Shown piece by piece: positions 37,804 to 47,197 of a stretch of 64,000 nt of DNA. Both the position numbers and the translations under genes were made by a program. This DNA comes from an uncultured Bacteroidota bacterium. Its GTDB lineage: Bacteria; Bacteroidota; Bacteroidia; Flavobacteriales; Flavobacteriaceae. The notes under the pieces were generated by a model, which was not told the DNA's origin, searched no databases, and was given only the letters and a program-made list of their open reading frames with translations. How positions within the stretch are numbered: the first letter of the stretch is position 1; each line of letters starts with the position of its first letter. The stretch lies in assembly GCA_902619315.1 (NCBI GenBank), contig CACNDW010000009.1:1-64000 (forward strand), in the 5' to 3' direction.

Positions 37804-38585
37804 CTATACTGGATCGCATAATCGCAAACAAAATCAAGGAAGTTGAACTGAGAATGAAAGTATTTCCTCAGACCTTTTGGGAACAATCTCCTTGGTTTGA
37901 ACGAGAGGCGTTGTCTTTGTCCCAAGGTTTGAGGAATAGTCCCACTGGCATCATCGCCGAGCACAAAAGGCGTTCCCCTTCACTGGATAATATTAACAGT
38001 GATTTGTCCATACACAAGGTCGCCCAAGATTATCAAAAAGCTGGAGTCACTGGGATATCTGTACTTACTGATCAAAAATATTTTGGGGGCAGTTTGGAGG
38101 ATTTAACCGCTGCTAGGGCAGAATGCCAAATCCCAATCTTGAGAAAAGAATTCATCATCGATCCCTATCAATTGTTCGAAGCTAAAGCTCATGGTGCAGA
38201 TACCATCTTATTGATTGCAGCCGTTTTGGATCGGGAACGGATTAAACAACTTTCCGAAACTGCCCAAAGCATTGGCTTAGAGGTACTTTTGGAAGTTCAC
38301 AACCAAGATGAGTTGAACAAAGCCTTAATGCCCTCTTTGAATATGATAGGTGTGAACAACCGCAACCTCAAAACTTTTGAAGTTAGCATAGAAAACAGCA
38401 TGGCCTTAGCCGAGTGCATCCCTAACGATTTTGTGAAAGTATCCGAGAGCGGTATCAGTTCAACTGCAGCCATTAAGGCGTTAAAACCCTATGGATATGA
38501 AGGGTTTTTGATTGGTGAAAACTTTATGAAATCCGAATCTCCTGGCCTTGCTGCCTCAAGTTTCATTAAAACGCTAATCCAGTAA
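37800..38585 (+). CDS. trpC: Indole-3-glycerol phosphate synthase
   Basis: A 261-residue TIM-barrel enzyme. Catalytic region: AEHKRRSPS, LTDQKYFGGS, ILRKEFIIDPYQ, LLIAAVL, EVLLEVHN and NNRNLKTFEV, SESGIS. It is not fused to trpF, which follows after an 89-bp gap, the only sizeable gap in the operon. Confidence 0.95.
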   Translation: MTILDRIIANKIKEVELRMKVFPQTFWEQSPWFEREALSLSQGLRNSPTGIIAEHKRRSPSLDNINSDLSIHKVAQDYQKAGVTGISVLTDQKYFGGSLEDLTAARAECQIPILRKEFIIDPYQLFEAKAHGADTILLIAAVLDRERIKQLSETAQSIGLEVLLEVHNQDELNKALMPSLNMIGVNNRNLKTFEVSIENSMALAECIPNDFVKVSESGISSTAAIKALKPYGYEGFLIGENFMKSESPGLAASSFIKTLIQ

Positions 38586-38674
38586 AGCCCTCAAAGATTA
38601 ATTTAAAACAGCAAAGACATGTCCATAAAAAAACATATAATTTGACAAATGGTGGTTAATTTCAATTTAAAAAG

Positions 38675-39301
38675 ATGAAACTCAAAGTTTGCGGCATGCG
38701 TTCGCCCGAAAATATTATAGCCCTGTCGAATTTGACCCCGGACTACATTGGTTTTGTTTTTTGGGAACACTCCAGAAGGTTTGTTTCAGCTTCCACGCCT
38801 AATTTGCCTATTTCCATAAAAAAAACTGGCGTATTTGTCGATGCCACCATGGACTATATTTTGGATGTTGCAAAACAACACCAACTTCAGGCAATACAAC
38901 TTCATGGTAGTGAAAGCCCTAATTTTTGCCAAAAGCTTAAAAAAGAATTTGAAATCATAAAAGCTTTCGCAGTAGATACTGCATTTGATTTTTCGGTTTT
39001 AGAACCTTACGAATTCGTTTGCGATTATTTTTTGTTGGACAGCAAGGGAAAATTGCCTGGAGGCAACGGCAGGCCTTTTGACTGGTCAGTACTTCGGAAT
39101 TATAACTCAGCAAAACCTTTTTTTCTTAGTGGAGGAATCGGTACTGAGGACAAGAGCGCTATTGAATCAATAATTAACTTAAATTTACCTATTTATGCCA
39201 TTGACATCAACAGCGGATTTGAAATAGAACCAGGCCTAAAGAACATTGAAATGATAAAGCAATTTAAATCAACACTACAAAATGAAGTATCAGGTAGATG
39301 A
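38675..39301 (+). CDS. trpF: Phosphoribosylanthranilate isomerase
   Basis: A 208-residue TIM-barrel isomerase. KVCGMRSPENI holds the catalytic Cys; later GVFVDATMD, IQLHGSES, DYFLLDSKG and LSGGIG, DINSGFE are family segments. The 3' end overlaps trpB by 20 bp. The gap before it holds no hairpin or promoter that I would call. Confidence 0.94.
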   Translation: MKLKVCGMRSPENIIALSNLTPDYIGFVFWEHSRRFVSASTPNLPISIKKTGVFVDATMDYILDVAKQHQLQAIQLHGSESPNFCQKLKKEFEIIKAFAVDTAFDFSVLEPYEFVCDYFLLDSKGKLPGGNGRPFDWSVLRNYNSAKPFFLSGGIGTEDKSAIESIINLNLPIYAIDINSGFEIEPGLKNIEMIKQFKSTLQNEVSGR

Positions 39302-40466
39302 GAAGGGATTTTACGGTGATTTCGGGGGAGCATACATCCCGGAGATGCTCTACCCTAATGTAGAAGAATTGAGACAAAACTACATTCAGATTAGTGAATC
39401 AGATTCTTTTAAAAAAGAATTTCAGTCACTTCTTACTGAATATGTAGGTAGACCAACACCTTTGTATTTTGCAGAGCGTTTATCGGAAAAATACAACACC
39501 AAGATTTATCTCAAAAGAGAGGATTTATGTCATACGGGAGCCCACAAGGTAAACAATACCATAGGTCAAATATTAATGGCCAAACGCTTAGGCAAAAACC
39601 GAATCATTGCTGAAACAGGAGCCGGGCAACATGGGGTTGCTACAGCCACCGTTTGCGCCTTGATGGGTATAGAATGTGTAATTTATATGGGTAGTTTGGA
39701 TATCCAACGCCAAGCCCCCAACGTTGCCCGGATGAAAATGTTGGGCGCTGAAGTAAAGGCGGCCAAATCGGGCAGTAAAACACTCAAAGACGCAACAAAT
39801 GAGGCCATCAGAGACTGGATTAATAATCCTGTCGACACCCACTATATCATTGGCTCGGTTGTAGGACCTCACCCATATCCCGACATGGTCGCGCGTTTTC
39901 AATCCGTGATCAGTGCTGAAACCCAAGCGCAGTTGTTGGAAAAGGAAAACCGTGAATATCCTGACCATGTCATTGCTTGTGTTGGGGGAGGAAGCAATGC
40001 CGCCGGACTGTATTATCACTTTTTGGATAACCTACGGGTAAATATCATTGCAGTAGAGGCCGCAGGAAAAGGTATTGACTCAGGAGCAAGTGCTGCCACC
40101 TCAGCGCTTGGAAAAGAGGGGATCATCCACGGAAGTAAAACCCTTTTAATGCAAACCCTAGATGGACAAATTACAGAACCCTATTCCATCTCTGCAGGGT
40201 TAGACTACCCCGGTGTGGGACCCATGCACGCCCATTTGTTTCGAAGTAAAAGAGCCGAATTCATCTCAATTCCCGACCAAGAGGCCATGGACTGGGGCTT
40301 AACCCTCTCGCAAATGGAAGGGATTATTCCAGCCATAGAGACAGCACATGCTTTTGCCGTCCTCGATGTAAAAAAATTCTATCCCGATGAAGTGATCGTT
40401 TTTAATTGCTCTGGAAGAGGAGACAAAGATTTAGACACCTATATCGACCATTTTAAATTGAAATGA
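39282..40466 (+). CDS. trpB: Tryptophan synthase beta chain
   Basis: A 394-residue PLP enzyme that condenses indole with serine. The Schiff-base Lys is in GAHKVNNTIGQ, followed by AETGAGQHGVATATVCAL and the phosphate loop VGGGSNAAG. It is the TrpB1 type that pairs with TrpA. It overlaps trpF upstream and trpA downstream (ATGA at 40463). Confidence 0.96.
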   Translation: MKYQVDEKGFYGDFGGAYIPEMLYPNVEELRQNYIQISESDSFKKEFQSLLTEYVGRPTPLYFAERLSEKYNTKIYLKREDLCHTGAHKVNNTIGQILMAKRLGKNRIIAETGAGQHGVATATVCALMGIECVIYMGSLDIQRQAPNVARMKMLGAEVKAAKSGSKTLKDATNEAIRDWINNPVDTHYIIGSVVGPHPYPDMVARFQSVISAETQAQLLEKENREYPDHVIACVGGGSNAAGLYYHFLDNLRVNIIAVEAAGKGIDSGASAATSALGKEGIIHGSKTLLMQTLDGQITEPYSISAGLDYPGVGPMHAHLFRSKRAEFISIPDQEAMDWGLTLSQMEGIIPAIETAHAFAVLDVKKFYPDEVIVFNCSGRGDKDLDTYIDHFKLK

Positions 40467-41224
40467 ACCGCATAGACCAAACTTTCAAAAAAAACGAAAA
40501 ACTGCTCTCTATTTATTTCTCGGCGGGACATCCTAAATTGGAGGATACCCTACCCATTCTCGTGGCCCTTCAAGACAGTGGTGTCGATATGGTGGAGATT
40601 GGTTTACCCTTTAGCGATCCACTTGCTGACGGTCCTACCATACAAAAAAGTTCTACCTGTGCCCTTCGCAATGGAATGACCACCGAAAAACTATTCGACC
40701 AGCTCGAAAATATAAGAGACAACATACATATTCCACTAGTATTGATGGGGTATTTCAATCCAATAATGCAATATGGAATAGAACGTTTTTGCCAAAAATG
40801 CCAATCCATTGGTATTGACGGTCTAATCATCCCCGACCTTCCAATTGATCTTTACCACGAATATTATAAAGAAGTTTTTGACAAGTACAACTTATACAGT
40901 ATGTTTTTGATCACCCCGCAAACTCCGGAAGCCAGAATTCACTTCATTGACAGTATTTCAAATGGTTTTATTTATATGGTTAGCAGTGCCAGTGTCACTG
41001 GCGCCCAAAACACTTTTGGAAAGATACATGAAGATTATTTTAAACGCATTGCAAATATGAAACTCAGTACGCCACAGATAGTTGGTTTTGGAATCAGTAA
41101 CGCCAGTACCTACCAGATGGCTACAAAATATAGTAGTGGGGGCATTATTGGATCGGCATTCATCAAATTTTTAGAAAAAAGTGGTGTAGCAGCAATTCCC
41201 GAATTTATTAAAAGTATAAGATAA
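40463..41224 (+). CDS. trpA: Tryptophan synthase alpha chain
   Basis: A 253-residue TIM-barrel subunit that cleaves indole-3-glycerol phosphate. VEIGLPFSDPLADGPTIQ carries catalytic E45 and D56, matching E49 and D60 of the Salmonella enzyme. Last gene of the operon; no strong terminator follows. Confidence 0.96.
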   Translation: MNRIDQTFKKNEKLLSIYFSAGHPKLEDTLPILVALQDSGVDMVEIGLPFSDPLADGPTIQKSSTCALRNGMTTEKLFDQLENIRDNIHIPLVLMGYFNPIMQYGIERFCQKCQSIGIDGLIIPDLPIDLYHEYYKEVFDKYNLYSMFLITPQTPEARIHFIDSISNGFIYMVSSASVTGAQNTFGKIHEDYFKRIANMKLSTPQIVGFGISNASTYQMATKYSSGGIIGSAFIKFLEKSGVAAIPEFIKSIR

Positions 41225-41278
41225 TTTAATGTTCATAAATATTTTAAACATTAGTATTTCTAATCAAAAAAATGATTT

Positions 41279-42088
41279 TTAAAGCTTTGACCCTTTTTCT
41301 CTTTGGGTTAGCTTAGCATCTGATTCCGATGAGATCATTTTGAGGAATTTAATTTCCAATTCAGTAAGTGAGCGCCATCTGCCTCGGGGCAAGTTTTTTT
41401 TTGTCAATCCTGCCAACAAAACTCGATCCATCGACAGAACATTCATCGATCTTTGTTCAAGTATTTTTTGGAGTAAACCCGGGGAAAGGTTTGAGGCTTC
41501 GATTCCAATTTCTTTTTTGCTCCCCCCTTGGATATAGGCTGCAGACTTTACCTTGTAAACCATATCCTGGATTCGAACACCTTTTATCAGTACATTTAAA
41601 TCTTTTGTTTTGACATCTTGTTCAAGTATCACGTGATAGAGCGAAGAATAACGAGATCTTGAGTCAGCCATTTTTTTGCGAATTGTTTCGTCGTTTGTCA
41701 TCAAAAGTAAACCAGTCATCGCTCTGCCCATATCACCAATTGAAGGTATTATTTCGGAATAGGTGCCGCGGATGAGTTCTTGCACAGATTTTTTAATCTT
41801 ACCACTTTGTGTGGTCGCAACAAAACCCTTCGGTTTGTTAAGCAATAGGTATATGGGAGGACTGTTGTTGACCTTTTGATCATCGTAACGGACTTGGTCG
41901 CCACGCTGAACTCTAATACCCATCTTGGTGACAACTTTACCATTGATCTGAACTAAGCCCGTAGCAATTAACTGATCAGCCTCCCGGCGAGAGCATAAAC
42001 CAGCATTGGACAGAAATTTGTTTAAACGAATGCCAACAGGAGCTCCGGTCTCACCTTTGGGGAAGGATTTTTTGATTTTTTTTGACAC
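41279..42088 (-). CDS. RsuA/RluB/RluF-family protein with degenerate catalytic motif
   Basis: A 269-residue protein built like an rRNA pseudouridine synthase: an S4 RNA-binding domain (IRLNKFLSNAGLCSRREADQL, residues 20-40) and the synthase fold (LLNKPKGFVATT, YHVILEQ, SMDRVLLAGLTKKNLPRGRW). Active members have GRLDxxTxGLLL; here residues 118-128 read GDMGRAMTGLL, so the catalytic Asp is Gly121 and the preceding Arg is Asp. The rest of the fold is intact, and the frame is unbroken. It is probably inactive as a synthase and may act as an RNA-binding factor in ribosome assembly. It is convergent with trpA. Confidence 0.85.
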   Translation of the reverse strand: MSKKIKKSFPKGETGAPVGIRLNKFLSNAGLCSRREADQLIATGLVQINGKVVTKMGIRVQRGDQVRYDDQKVNNSPPIYLLLNKPKGFVATTQSGKIKKSVQELIRGTYSEIIPSIGDMGRAMTGLLLMTNDETIRKKMADSRSRYSSLYHVILEQDVKTKDLNVLIKGVRIQDMVYKVKSAAYIQGGSKKEIGIEASNLSPGLLQKILEQRSMNVLSMDRVLLAGLTKKNLPRGRWRSLTELEIKFLKMISSESDAKLTQREKGSKL

Positions 42089-42290
42089 GATTTACTTGTT
42101 TGTAAATAATATAAATTCACAGTATCCAAATAGGATATTAGCTTTAAAAAAGTTGTAAAGTCAAATTTACGTTTTTTGAGTCAATTCCAAATGGAACAAC
42201 CAAATTGAAAAATTGATTTGGTATTGAGCTTTAAGGTGAATTAGTGAACAAAGGAGGGGGGGATTAGTAGTTGATTCTGTTTTTTTTGAG

Positions 42291-43220
42291 CTAAAAGTAA
42301 TGAACTACTTCAATCTGATAGCCCTGCATTAACTTTTTAGCAGTAATGAGATCTGGGGTAAATCCCATTAAATATCCACCACCGCCCGAACCACATAATT
42401 TTAGATAGTAAGCGTTGGTTTCCAATCCCTTTTTCCATAGCCCGTGAAATTGGAGGGGAATCATGGGCTTAAAGTTTCGTAAAACCAAAGTTGAGAGAGA
42501 TTTCATGTTTTCAAAAAGAGATTTTAGGTTGCTTTTCAAAAAATTTTCAATACAAAGATCAGTTATTTGAGTAAATTCATAGTTCATCATTTTACGAAAT
42601 CCCTCTTCTTTCATGTATTCCATAAAAAGAGAAACCATTGGGGCGGTAACACCCCTACTTCCAGTATCAATTAAAAAAACAGCCCCTTCACCGGAGGAAT
42701 TTTGTTCCAGTATTCCTGTGAATTCGATATTATCCTTTGAATGAATTAATAAGGGCAAACTCAAATAGCTACTTAGGGGATCTAGACCGGAAGACTGACC
42801 ATGAAAATGAGACTCCATTGTAGCAAAAATGTTTTTTAAATGAGTAATTTTTTGGGAGGTCATATCGTCCTTGGAATAAGTTTTTTCCAGTGCATAGCGA
42901 TCATAAAAAGCAGCTACCAGTGCACCACTACTGCCAACTCCATAACCTTGAGGAATATTGCTATCAAAATAGAGTTTGCGATCTAAATCTGCTTTTAGGG
43001 CCTCCCAATCCAAACGGAGTAAATCCTCCGACAAACCCGCTATATATTTAGTGTATTCACATAAACTTTGGTTAGAAGATCGGGTGGTCTCATTTTCCTC
43101 TTCAGTCAACCGAAGTCTTCCCCCAAAAAAAAAGAAGGGAATGGACAATCCTTTAGAGCCTATTATGATACCATATTCACCAAATAGTAAAATTTTTGCA
43201 AAAAACAATGGCCCTTTCAA
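42291..43220 (-). CDS. Mevalonate kinase-type GHMP kinase
   Basis: A 309-residue GHMP-family kinase. The ATP loop is IPQGYGVGSSGALVAAF; the C-terminal KLCGSGGGGYLMGF is motif 3; an early KILLFGEYGIIIGSKGLS resembles mevalonate kinase. It sits 4 bp after diphosphomevalonate decarboxylase and would phosphorylate mevalonate (or phosphomevalonate) in the isoprenoid route. Mevalonate kinase is the better fit, but a phosphomevalonate kinase cannot be ruled out by eye. Confidence 0.82.
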   Translation of the reverse strand: MKGPLFFAKILLFGEYGIIIGSKGLSIPFFFFGGRLRLTEEENETTRSSNQSLCEYTKYIAGLSEDLLRLDWEALKADLDRKLYFDSNIPQGYGVGSSGALVAAFYDRYALEKTYSKDDMTSQKITHLKNIFATMESHFHGQSSGLDPLSSYLSLPLLIHSKDNIEFTGILEQNSSGEGAVFLIDTGSRGVTAPMVSLFMEYMKEEGFRKMMNYEFTQITDLCIENFLKSNLKSLFENMKSLSTLVLRNFKPMIPLQFHGLWKKGLETNAYYLKLCGSGGGGYLMGFTPDLITAKKLMQGYQIEVVHYF

Positions 43221-43224
43221 AATA

Positions 43225-44301
43225 CTAGACTAAAATTTTTTTAGCACCATTTCCCACTTGATCCTCAATGTATTGTCCTTTTTGACAATGGATAACCAAC
43301 TCCTCTCGGATAAAATCTATAATGGGAATTCGATGTTGAAGGGGATAGAGTAAGTGGACGTTGGCTCCAGCATCGAGCGTAAAACAGATGGGCAATTGAG
43401 TTTGTAATCTAAAATCCTCTACTTTTTCAATTATACTTAGGGTGTTAGGTTGCATCAATACAAAATGAGGGTTGGAGGTCATCATCATTGCGTGAAGGCA
43501 TAGGGCCTCCGACTCAACCAGATCAATAAAACGCTCAAGATCACCAGCGATAAGCACTCTTTTGAATTCTCCTAAATTTTTATGAGCTTGCTCAAAGCGT
43601 TGGGTTGCAAAGGGATGATCTTGCATTAGTGCGTGACCCAGGGTGCTACTAACCTTTTTTTGTCCTTTGTCCACAATCAAAATAGTATCTTGATAGTCGA
43701 GAAAAATGGGATGCCATTCCACTGAGGGTGCTATGGCGTAGTGGTCATTACTTTGAGAAAAAGCCTTAGTGTATCCCCAAATGGTTAGGGGTCCAGCAAT
43801 ACTTCTAGCTGCACTTCCAGAACCCAGTCGAGCCAAAAATGAGGCTTTTTGTAAAAAAGCTTCCTCCGTCAAATCACTGTGGAACTGTTTTTCAAAATCT
43901 ACTATGCAAAGAGCCAATGCCGCCATTGCAGAGGCCGAGGATGCGACACCACTACTATGAGGAAAAGAATTGTGACTGGAAATAGACAAATGATGCCGCT
44001 TCAAGGCAGGGAAGTAAGTTGTAATCCGTTCCATAAACTTCTGAATCTTAGGGTAGAATTCGGGTTGTTTTTTTTGTTCAAACAAAAAATCAAAAGCTAC
44101 TCCTCCTGGTTCTCGTTCAGAAAAACTTACTTCAGTATTTGTAAAACACTGAGAAAGGGTAAAACTAATTGAAGGATTTTCTGGTAATTGTTCTCCGTAT
44201 TTTCCCCAGTATTTCACCAATGCAATATTACTAGGTGCCTTCCATTTGGTACGATATTGGCCTTGAACATTGGTTTGAAAAATAAAAGAATTCGTATTCA
44301 T
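43225..44301 (-). CDS. mvaD: Diphosphomevalonate decarboxylase
   Basis: A 358-residue GHMP-fold enzyme that makes isopentenyl diphosphate from mevalonate diphosphate. SNIALVKYWGKYGEQLPENP and the ATP loop SSHNSFPHSSGVASSASA are specific to this family, with GSGSAARSI and TLDAGANVHLLYP further on. It is the first gene of a pair with the mevalonate-kinase-type gene and is complemented by idi at 6.4 kb. Confidence 0.93.
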   Translation of the reverse strand: MNTNSFIFQTNVQGQYRTKWKAPSNIALVKYWGKYGEQLPENPSISFTLSQCFTNTEVSFSEREPGGVAFDFLFEQKKQPEFYPKIQKFMERITTYFPALKRHHLSISSHNSFPHSSGVASSASAMAALALCIVDFEKQFHSDLTEEAFLQKASFLARLGSGSAARSIAGPLTIWGYTKAFSQSNDHYAIAPSVEWHPIFLDYQDTILIVDKGQKKVSSTLGHALMQDHPFATQRFEQAHKNLGEFKRVLIAGDLERFIDLVESEALCLHAMMMTSNPHFVLMQPNTLSIIEKVEDFRLQTQLPICFTLDAGANVHLLYPLQHRIPIIDFIREELVIHCQKGQYIEDQVGNGAKKILV

Positions 44302-44307
44302 TTATCA

Positions 44308-44315
44308 CAAAGATA
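44308..44315 (-). promoter_or_regulatory. -7 box of the mvaD promoter
   Basis: TATCTTTG on the minus strand, 6 bp before the ATG at 44301, again implying a very short 5' leader. The -33 element is unclear. Confidence 0.4.
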
Positions 44316-44428
44316 CTTGATGATCGGGGTGGAAAAAAATATAACAGTTTTTATAACGTTTATTACGCTTTATTTACATGAGTGTCAAATCAAGGGAAAT
44401 AGGTTTTAATCTAAGAGGTTAAGGAATA

Positions 44429-44740
44429 CTAGGGAGCCAATTCAACCCTAAGTCCCTCTAATTTTTTATCCATTGGAATTTGACAACCTAAGCGGCTATT
44501 TTCTTTTACATGTAAGGCCTCAGATAACATGGCTTCCTCATCTGGGCTTTTCTTCTCCAAAGGGTGATTACTCAGAACATAGCATTGACAGGAGGCACAC
44601 ATTGCGATTCCGCCACACGTGCCTTCTACAGGCAATTCATAAGATTTACAAACTTCCATAAGATTCATAGTGATATCGGTAGGAGCCTCTAGTTCATGTG
44701 CTTTGCCTGATCTGTCAATTACGGTGATTTTGATGTACAT
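44429..44740 (-). CDS. [2Fe-2S] ferredoxin, adrenodoxin type
   Basis: A 103-residue plant/adrenodoxin-type ferredoxin. Ligands C42, C48, C51 (CGGIAMCASC) and C86 (LGCQ) have the C-x5-C-x2-C spacing. It abuts the FAD reductase gene with no gap, so the two probably form an electron-transfer pair. The acidic residues near the C-terminal half (PDEEAML) fit a partner-docking surface. Confidence 0.92.
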   Translation of the reverse strand: MYIKITVIDRSGKAHELEAPTDITMNLMEVCKSYELPVEGTCGGIAMCASCQCYVLSNHPLEKKSPDEEAMLSEALHVKENSRLGCQIPMDKKLEGLRVELAP

Positions 44741-45793
44741 TTATTCGATAGTTTTGATGGTTGATTTTTGGGCTTCTTTTCTACTACCGTCAAATCCAGT
44801 AATTCCACCAACAGTGGTATATTTAAACACTTTTCTTTTTTTAGGAAAAATACGCTGAAACGCACTCTGACACATCAAGGTGGCTTCGTGAAATCCACAA
44901 AGGATAAGTTTGAGTTTGCCAGGATAAATATTAACGTCACCTATGGCATATATGCCCGGAATATTAGTTTGATAGTCGAGACTGTTATCTACTTTGATAG
45001 CGTTTTTTTCAATTTCTAACCCCCAATTAGCTATGGGACCCAGTTTGGGGGTAAGTCCAAAAAGTGGAATAAAATAATCGACAGCTTGGTTAACCAATGT
45101 CCCCTCGACCTTTAGAGTTACGTTAGTCAGATGCCTGACGCCATCCAAAGCTATCACTTCTGCAGGGGTGATTACTTGAATTTTATTTTGGTCTTTGAGG
45201 ACTTGTACTTTTTGCACCGAATCGAGTGCCCCTCTGAATTGATTACGTCGGTGAACTAGTGTAACAGATTGCGCCAATTCGGCTAATACAATAGTCCAGT
45301 CTAAGGCTGAGTCACCTCCACCAGCAATAAGCACATTTTTGTTGCGGTATTTTTCTGGTTCACGGATGATGTAATCCACCCCCTTGTCTTCCCAGAGTAT
45401 CAAATTTGCCAGATCGGGCTTACGGGGCTCAAAAGTCCCCAAGCCTCCGGCAATGGCCACAACTTGAGCCTGGTGCTGGGTGCCCTTGTCCGTGGTAACT
45501 ACAAAACTACCATCTCGTTCTTTATGAATCTCCTGGGCTGTTTCCCCAAGGGTAAAACCAGGTTTGAAAGGTTTGATTTGCGTCATCAATTGATCTACGA
45601 GGTCTCCAGCTAAAATTTCAGGTCGAGAGGGAATGTCATAAATTGGTTTTTTAGGGTAAATCTCGGCACACTGGCCCCCGGGTTGAGGCAGAGAGTCGAT
45701 TAGGTGGCATTTTAATTTTAGTAATCCAGCTTCAAATACGGCAAACAGACCGGTGGGTCCGGCTCCAATAATTATTATATCGGTTTTGATCAT
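44741..45793 (-). CDS. FAD/NAD(P)H ferredoxin reductase, thioredoxin-reductase-like
   Basis: A 350-residue flavoprotein with two Rossmann folds: FAD site IIIGAGPTGLFAVFEAG at the N-terminus and NADP site VLIAGGGDSALDWTIVLA in the middle, then AIGDVNIYPGK. The CxxC of true thioredoxin reductases is absent, which matches the ferredoxin-NADP reductase group of this fold. Next to it is the ferredoxin; upstream is nfu. Confidence 0.9.
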   Translation of the reverse strand: MIKTDIIIIGAGPTGLFAVFEAGLLKLKCHLIDSLPQPGGQCAEIYPKKPIYDIPSRPEILAGDLVDQLMTQIKPFKPGFTLGETAQEIHKERDGSFVVTTDKGTQHQAQVVAIAGGLGTFEPRKPDLANLILWEDKGVDYIIREPEKYRNKNVLIAGGGDSALDWTIVLAELAQSVTLVHRRNQFRGALDSVQKVQVLKDQNKIQVITPAEVIALDGVRHLTNVTLKVEGTLVNQAVDYFIPLFGLTPKLGPIANWGLEIEKNAIKVDNSLDYQTNIPGIYAIGDVNIYPGKLKLILCGFHEATLMCQSAFQRIFPKKRKVFKYTTVGGITGFDGSRKEAQKSTIKTIE

Positions 45794-45796
45794 GGT

Positions 45797-46042
45797 TTAA
45801 GCAGGTTGTACACTAACAACCTCCTCAATTTGAGGAACATGTTTTTTTATGGTCATTTCAACCCCAGTCTTTAAGGTCATCTGATTGACTGTGCAGGAAA
45901 CACAAGCTCCATGGAGTTGTACCTTTACCTTTTTATCGTTTTCGATTGAGACTAGAGAGATATCCCCGCCGTCTGAGGCCAAAAAAGGACGAATCTCTTC
46001 AAGTGCAACTAAAATTTTTTCTTCTATTTGATTTGAGTCCAT
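45797..46042 (-). CDS. NifU C-terminal domain protein (Nfu-type Fe-S carrier)
   Basis: An 81-residue stand-alone NifU-C domain: FLASDGGDISLVSIEN and the cluster-binding ACVSC (C47, C50). Such proteins deliver Fe-S clusters to target enzymes. It sits between mrp and the ferredoxin-reductase pair, 3-5 bp from each neighbour, which points to one Fe-S operon. Confidence 0.92.
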   Translation of the reverse strand: MDSNQIEEKILVALEEIRPFLASDGGDISLVSIENDKKVKVQLHGACVSCTVNQMTLKTGVEMTIKKHVPQIEEVVSVQPA

Positions 46043-46047
46043 TTATT

Positions 46048-47175
46048 TTATTTTACGGCGGTACAGCCCACCATATTGGTTATGGCTACAGCCTTGGTTG
46101 GAGGTAAATTGCTATTTCTTTTCAATAATTCAGTCACCAAATTCTGAGTGACCTCTGTGATGGATTCCTGTATTGGTGTTCCTTGCTGCAAGGCCGCAGG
46201 CCTTCCGATATCAGCTGCTTCTCTGACACTTTGAACTAATGGTAAAGCACCGAGGAAGGGTACGTTCTTGTCTGCGGCTAAATTTTCTGCACCTTGCCTT
46301 CCAAAAATATAATATTTGTAATCGGGTAATTCTTCTGGGGTAAAATAAGCCATATTTTCGATTATCCCCAGAACAGGAACATCAATGTTTTCTTGTTTGA
46401 ACATGGCAATTCCTTTTCGGGCGTCAGCCAAAGCTATAATTTGTGGGGTGCTGACTACCACTGCACCATTAAGGGGAAGGGACTGGACAATACTGAGGTG
46501 TATATCACCAGTTCCAGGAGGAAGGTCAATTATTAAAAAGTCTAGCTTTCCCCAATCGGAGTCAAAGATCATCTGATTCAGGGCTTTGGCAGCCATAGGT
46601 CCACGCCATATCACTGCCTGATTCGATTTAGTGAAAAATCCAATAGACAAAACCTTAACACCATAATTTTCTACAGGAGCCATTTTGGTTTTACCATCTA
46701 CAGTAACCGACAGAGGTCTTCTTCCATCCATATCAAACATTGTGGGAATGGATGGTCCGTAGATGTCAGCATCCAAAACCCCAACTTTACATCCCATTTT
46801 AGCAAGGGTAACCGCGATATTGGCTGTTACTGTAGATTTTCCTACCCCTCCTTTTCCAGAGGAAACCGCTATAACAGAATCAATTCCCGGTAATGGCTGA
46901 CCCTTAATTGGAGGGACTTTGGGGGATGTTTTTACTTTAGTATTAATTTTGATTTTGGCCTTAGAATGAACCTTTTGGTGCAGAACTTCCAATATAGTGA
47001 CCTCTAATTTTTTTCGGGCTTGTAAGCTAGGATTTGATAAAAAGACATCAATATCGATCTGATCCCCAAATACCATTATGTTGGTTACTGCCTTGCTGTC
47101 AATTAAGTTTTCTGCAGCACCTGGAGCAGTAATTGTTTTTAAGGCCTCGACCACATCTAGCTTTTTCAATTTCAT
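46048..47175 (-). CDS. Mrp/ApbC-type P-loop ATPase (Fe-S cluster carrier)
   Basis: A 375-residue protein: N-terminal MIP18/DUF59 domain (residues 1-75) and a Mrp ATPase with deviant Walker A SSGKGGVGKST (106-116), VLDADIYGPS and DFLIIDLPPGTGD. The CxxC that binds the bridging cluster in E. coli and Salmonella Mrp/ApbC is not seen: after IIENMAYF the sequence runs TPEELPDYKYYIFG. The longer frame to 47241 starts at a TTG; ATG 47175 follows a full promoter and is preferred. First gene of the Fe-S group. Confidence 0.9.
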   Translation of the reverse strand: MKLKKLDVVEALKTITAPGAAENLIDSKAVTNIMVFGDQIDIDVFLSNPSLQARKKLEVTILEVLHQKVHSKAKIKINTKVKTSPKVPPIKGQPLPGIDSVIAVSSGKGGVGKSTVTANIAVTLAKMGCKVGVLDADIYGPSIPTMFDMDGRRPLSVTVDGKTKMAPVENYGVKVLSIGFFTKSNQAVIWRGPMAAKALNQMIFDSDWGKLDFLIIDLPPGTGDIHLSIVQSLPLNGAVVVSTPQIIALADARKGIAMFKQENIDVPVLGIIENMAYFTPEELPDYKYYIFGRQGAENLAADKNVPFLGALPLVQSVREAADIGRPAALQQGTPIQESITEVTQNLVTELLKRNSNLPPTKAVAITNMVGCTAVK

Positions 47176-47197
47176 CTTCAGCAAACTTAATTTAATA

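Noticed and set aside
41225..41278. Weak hairpin TAATGTT/AACATTA between trpA and the RsuA-like gene as a terminator
   Set aside because: Seven AT-rich pairs with a 13-nt loop and no T-run on either strand; not convincing.
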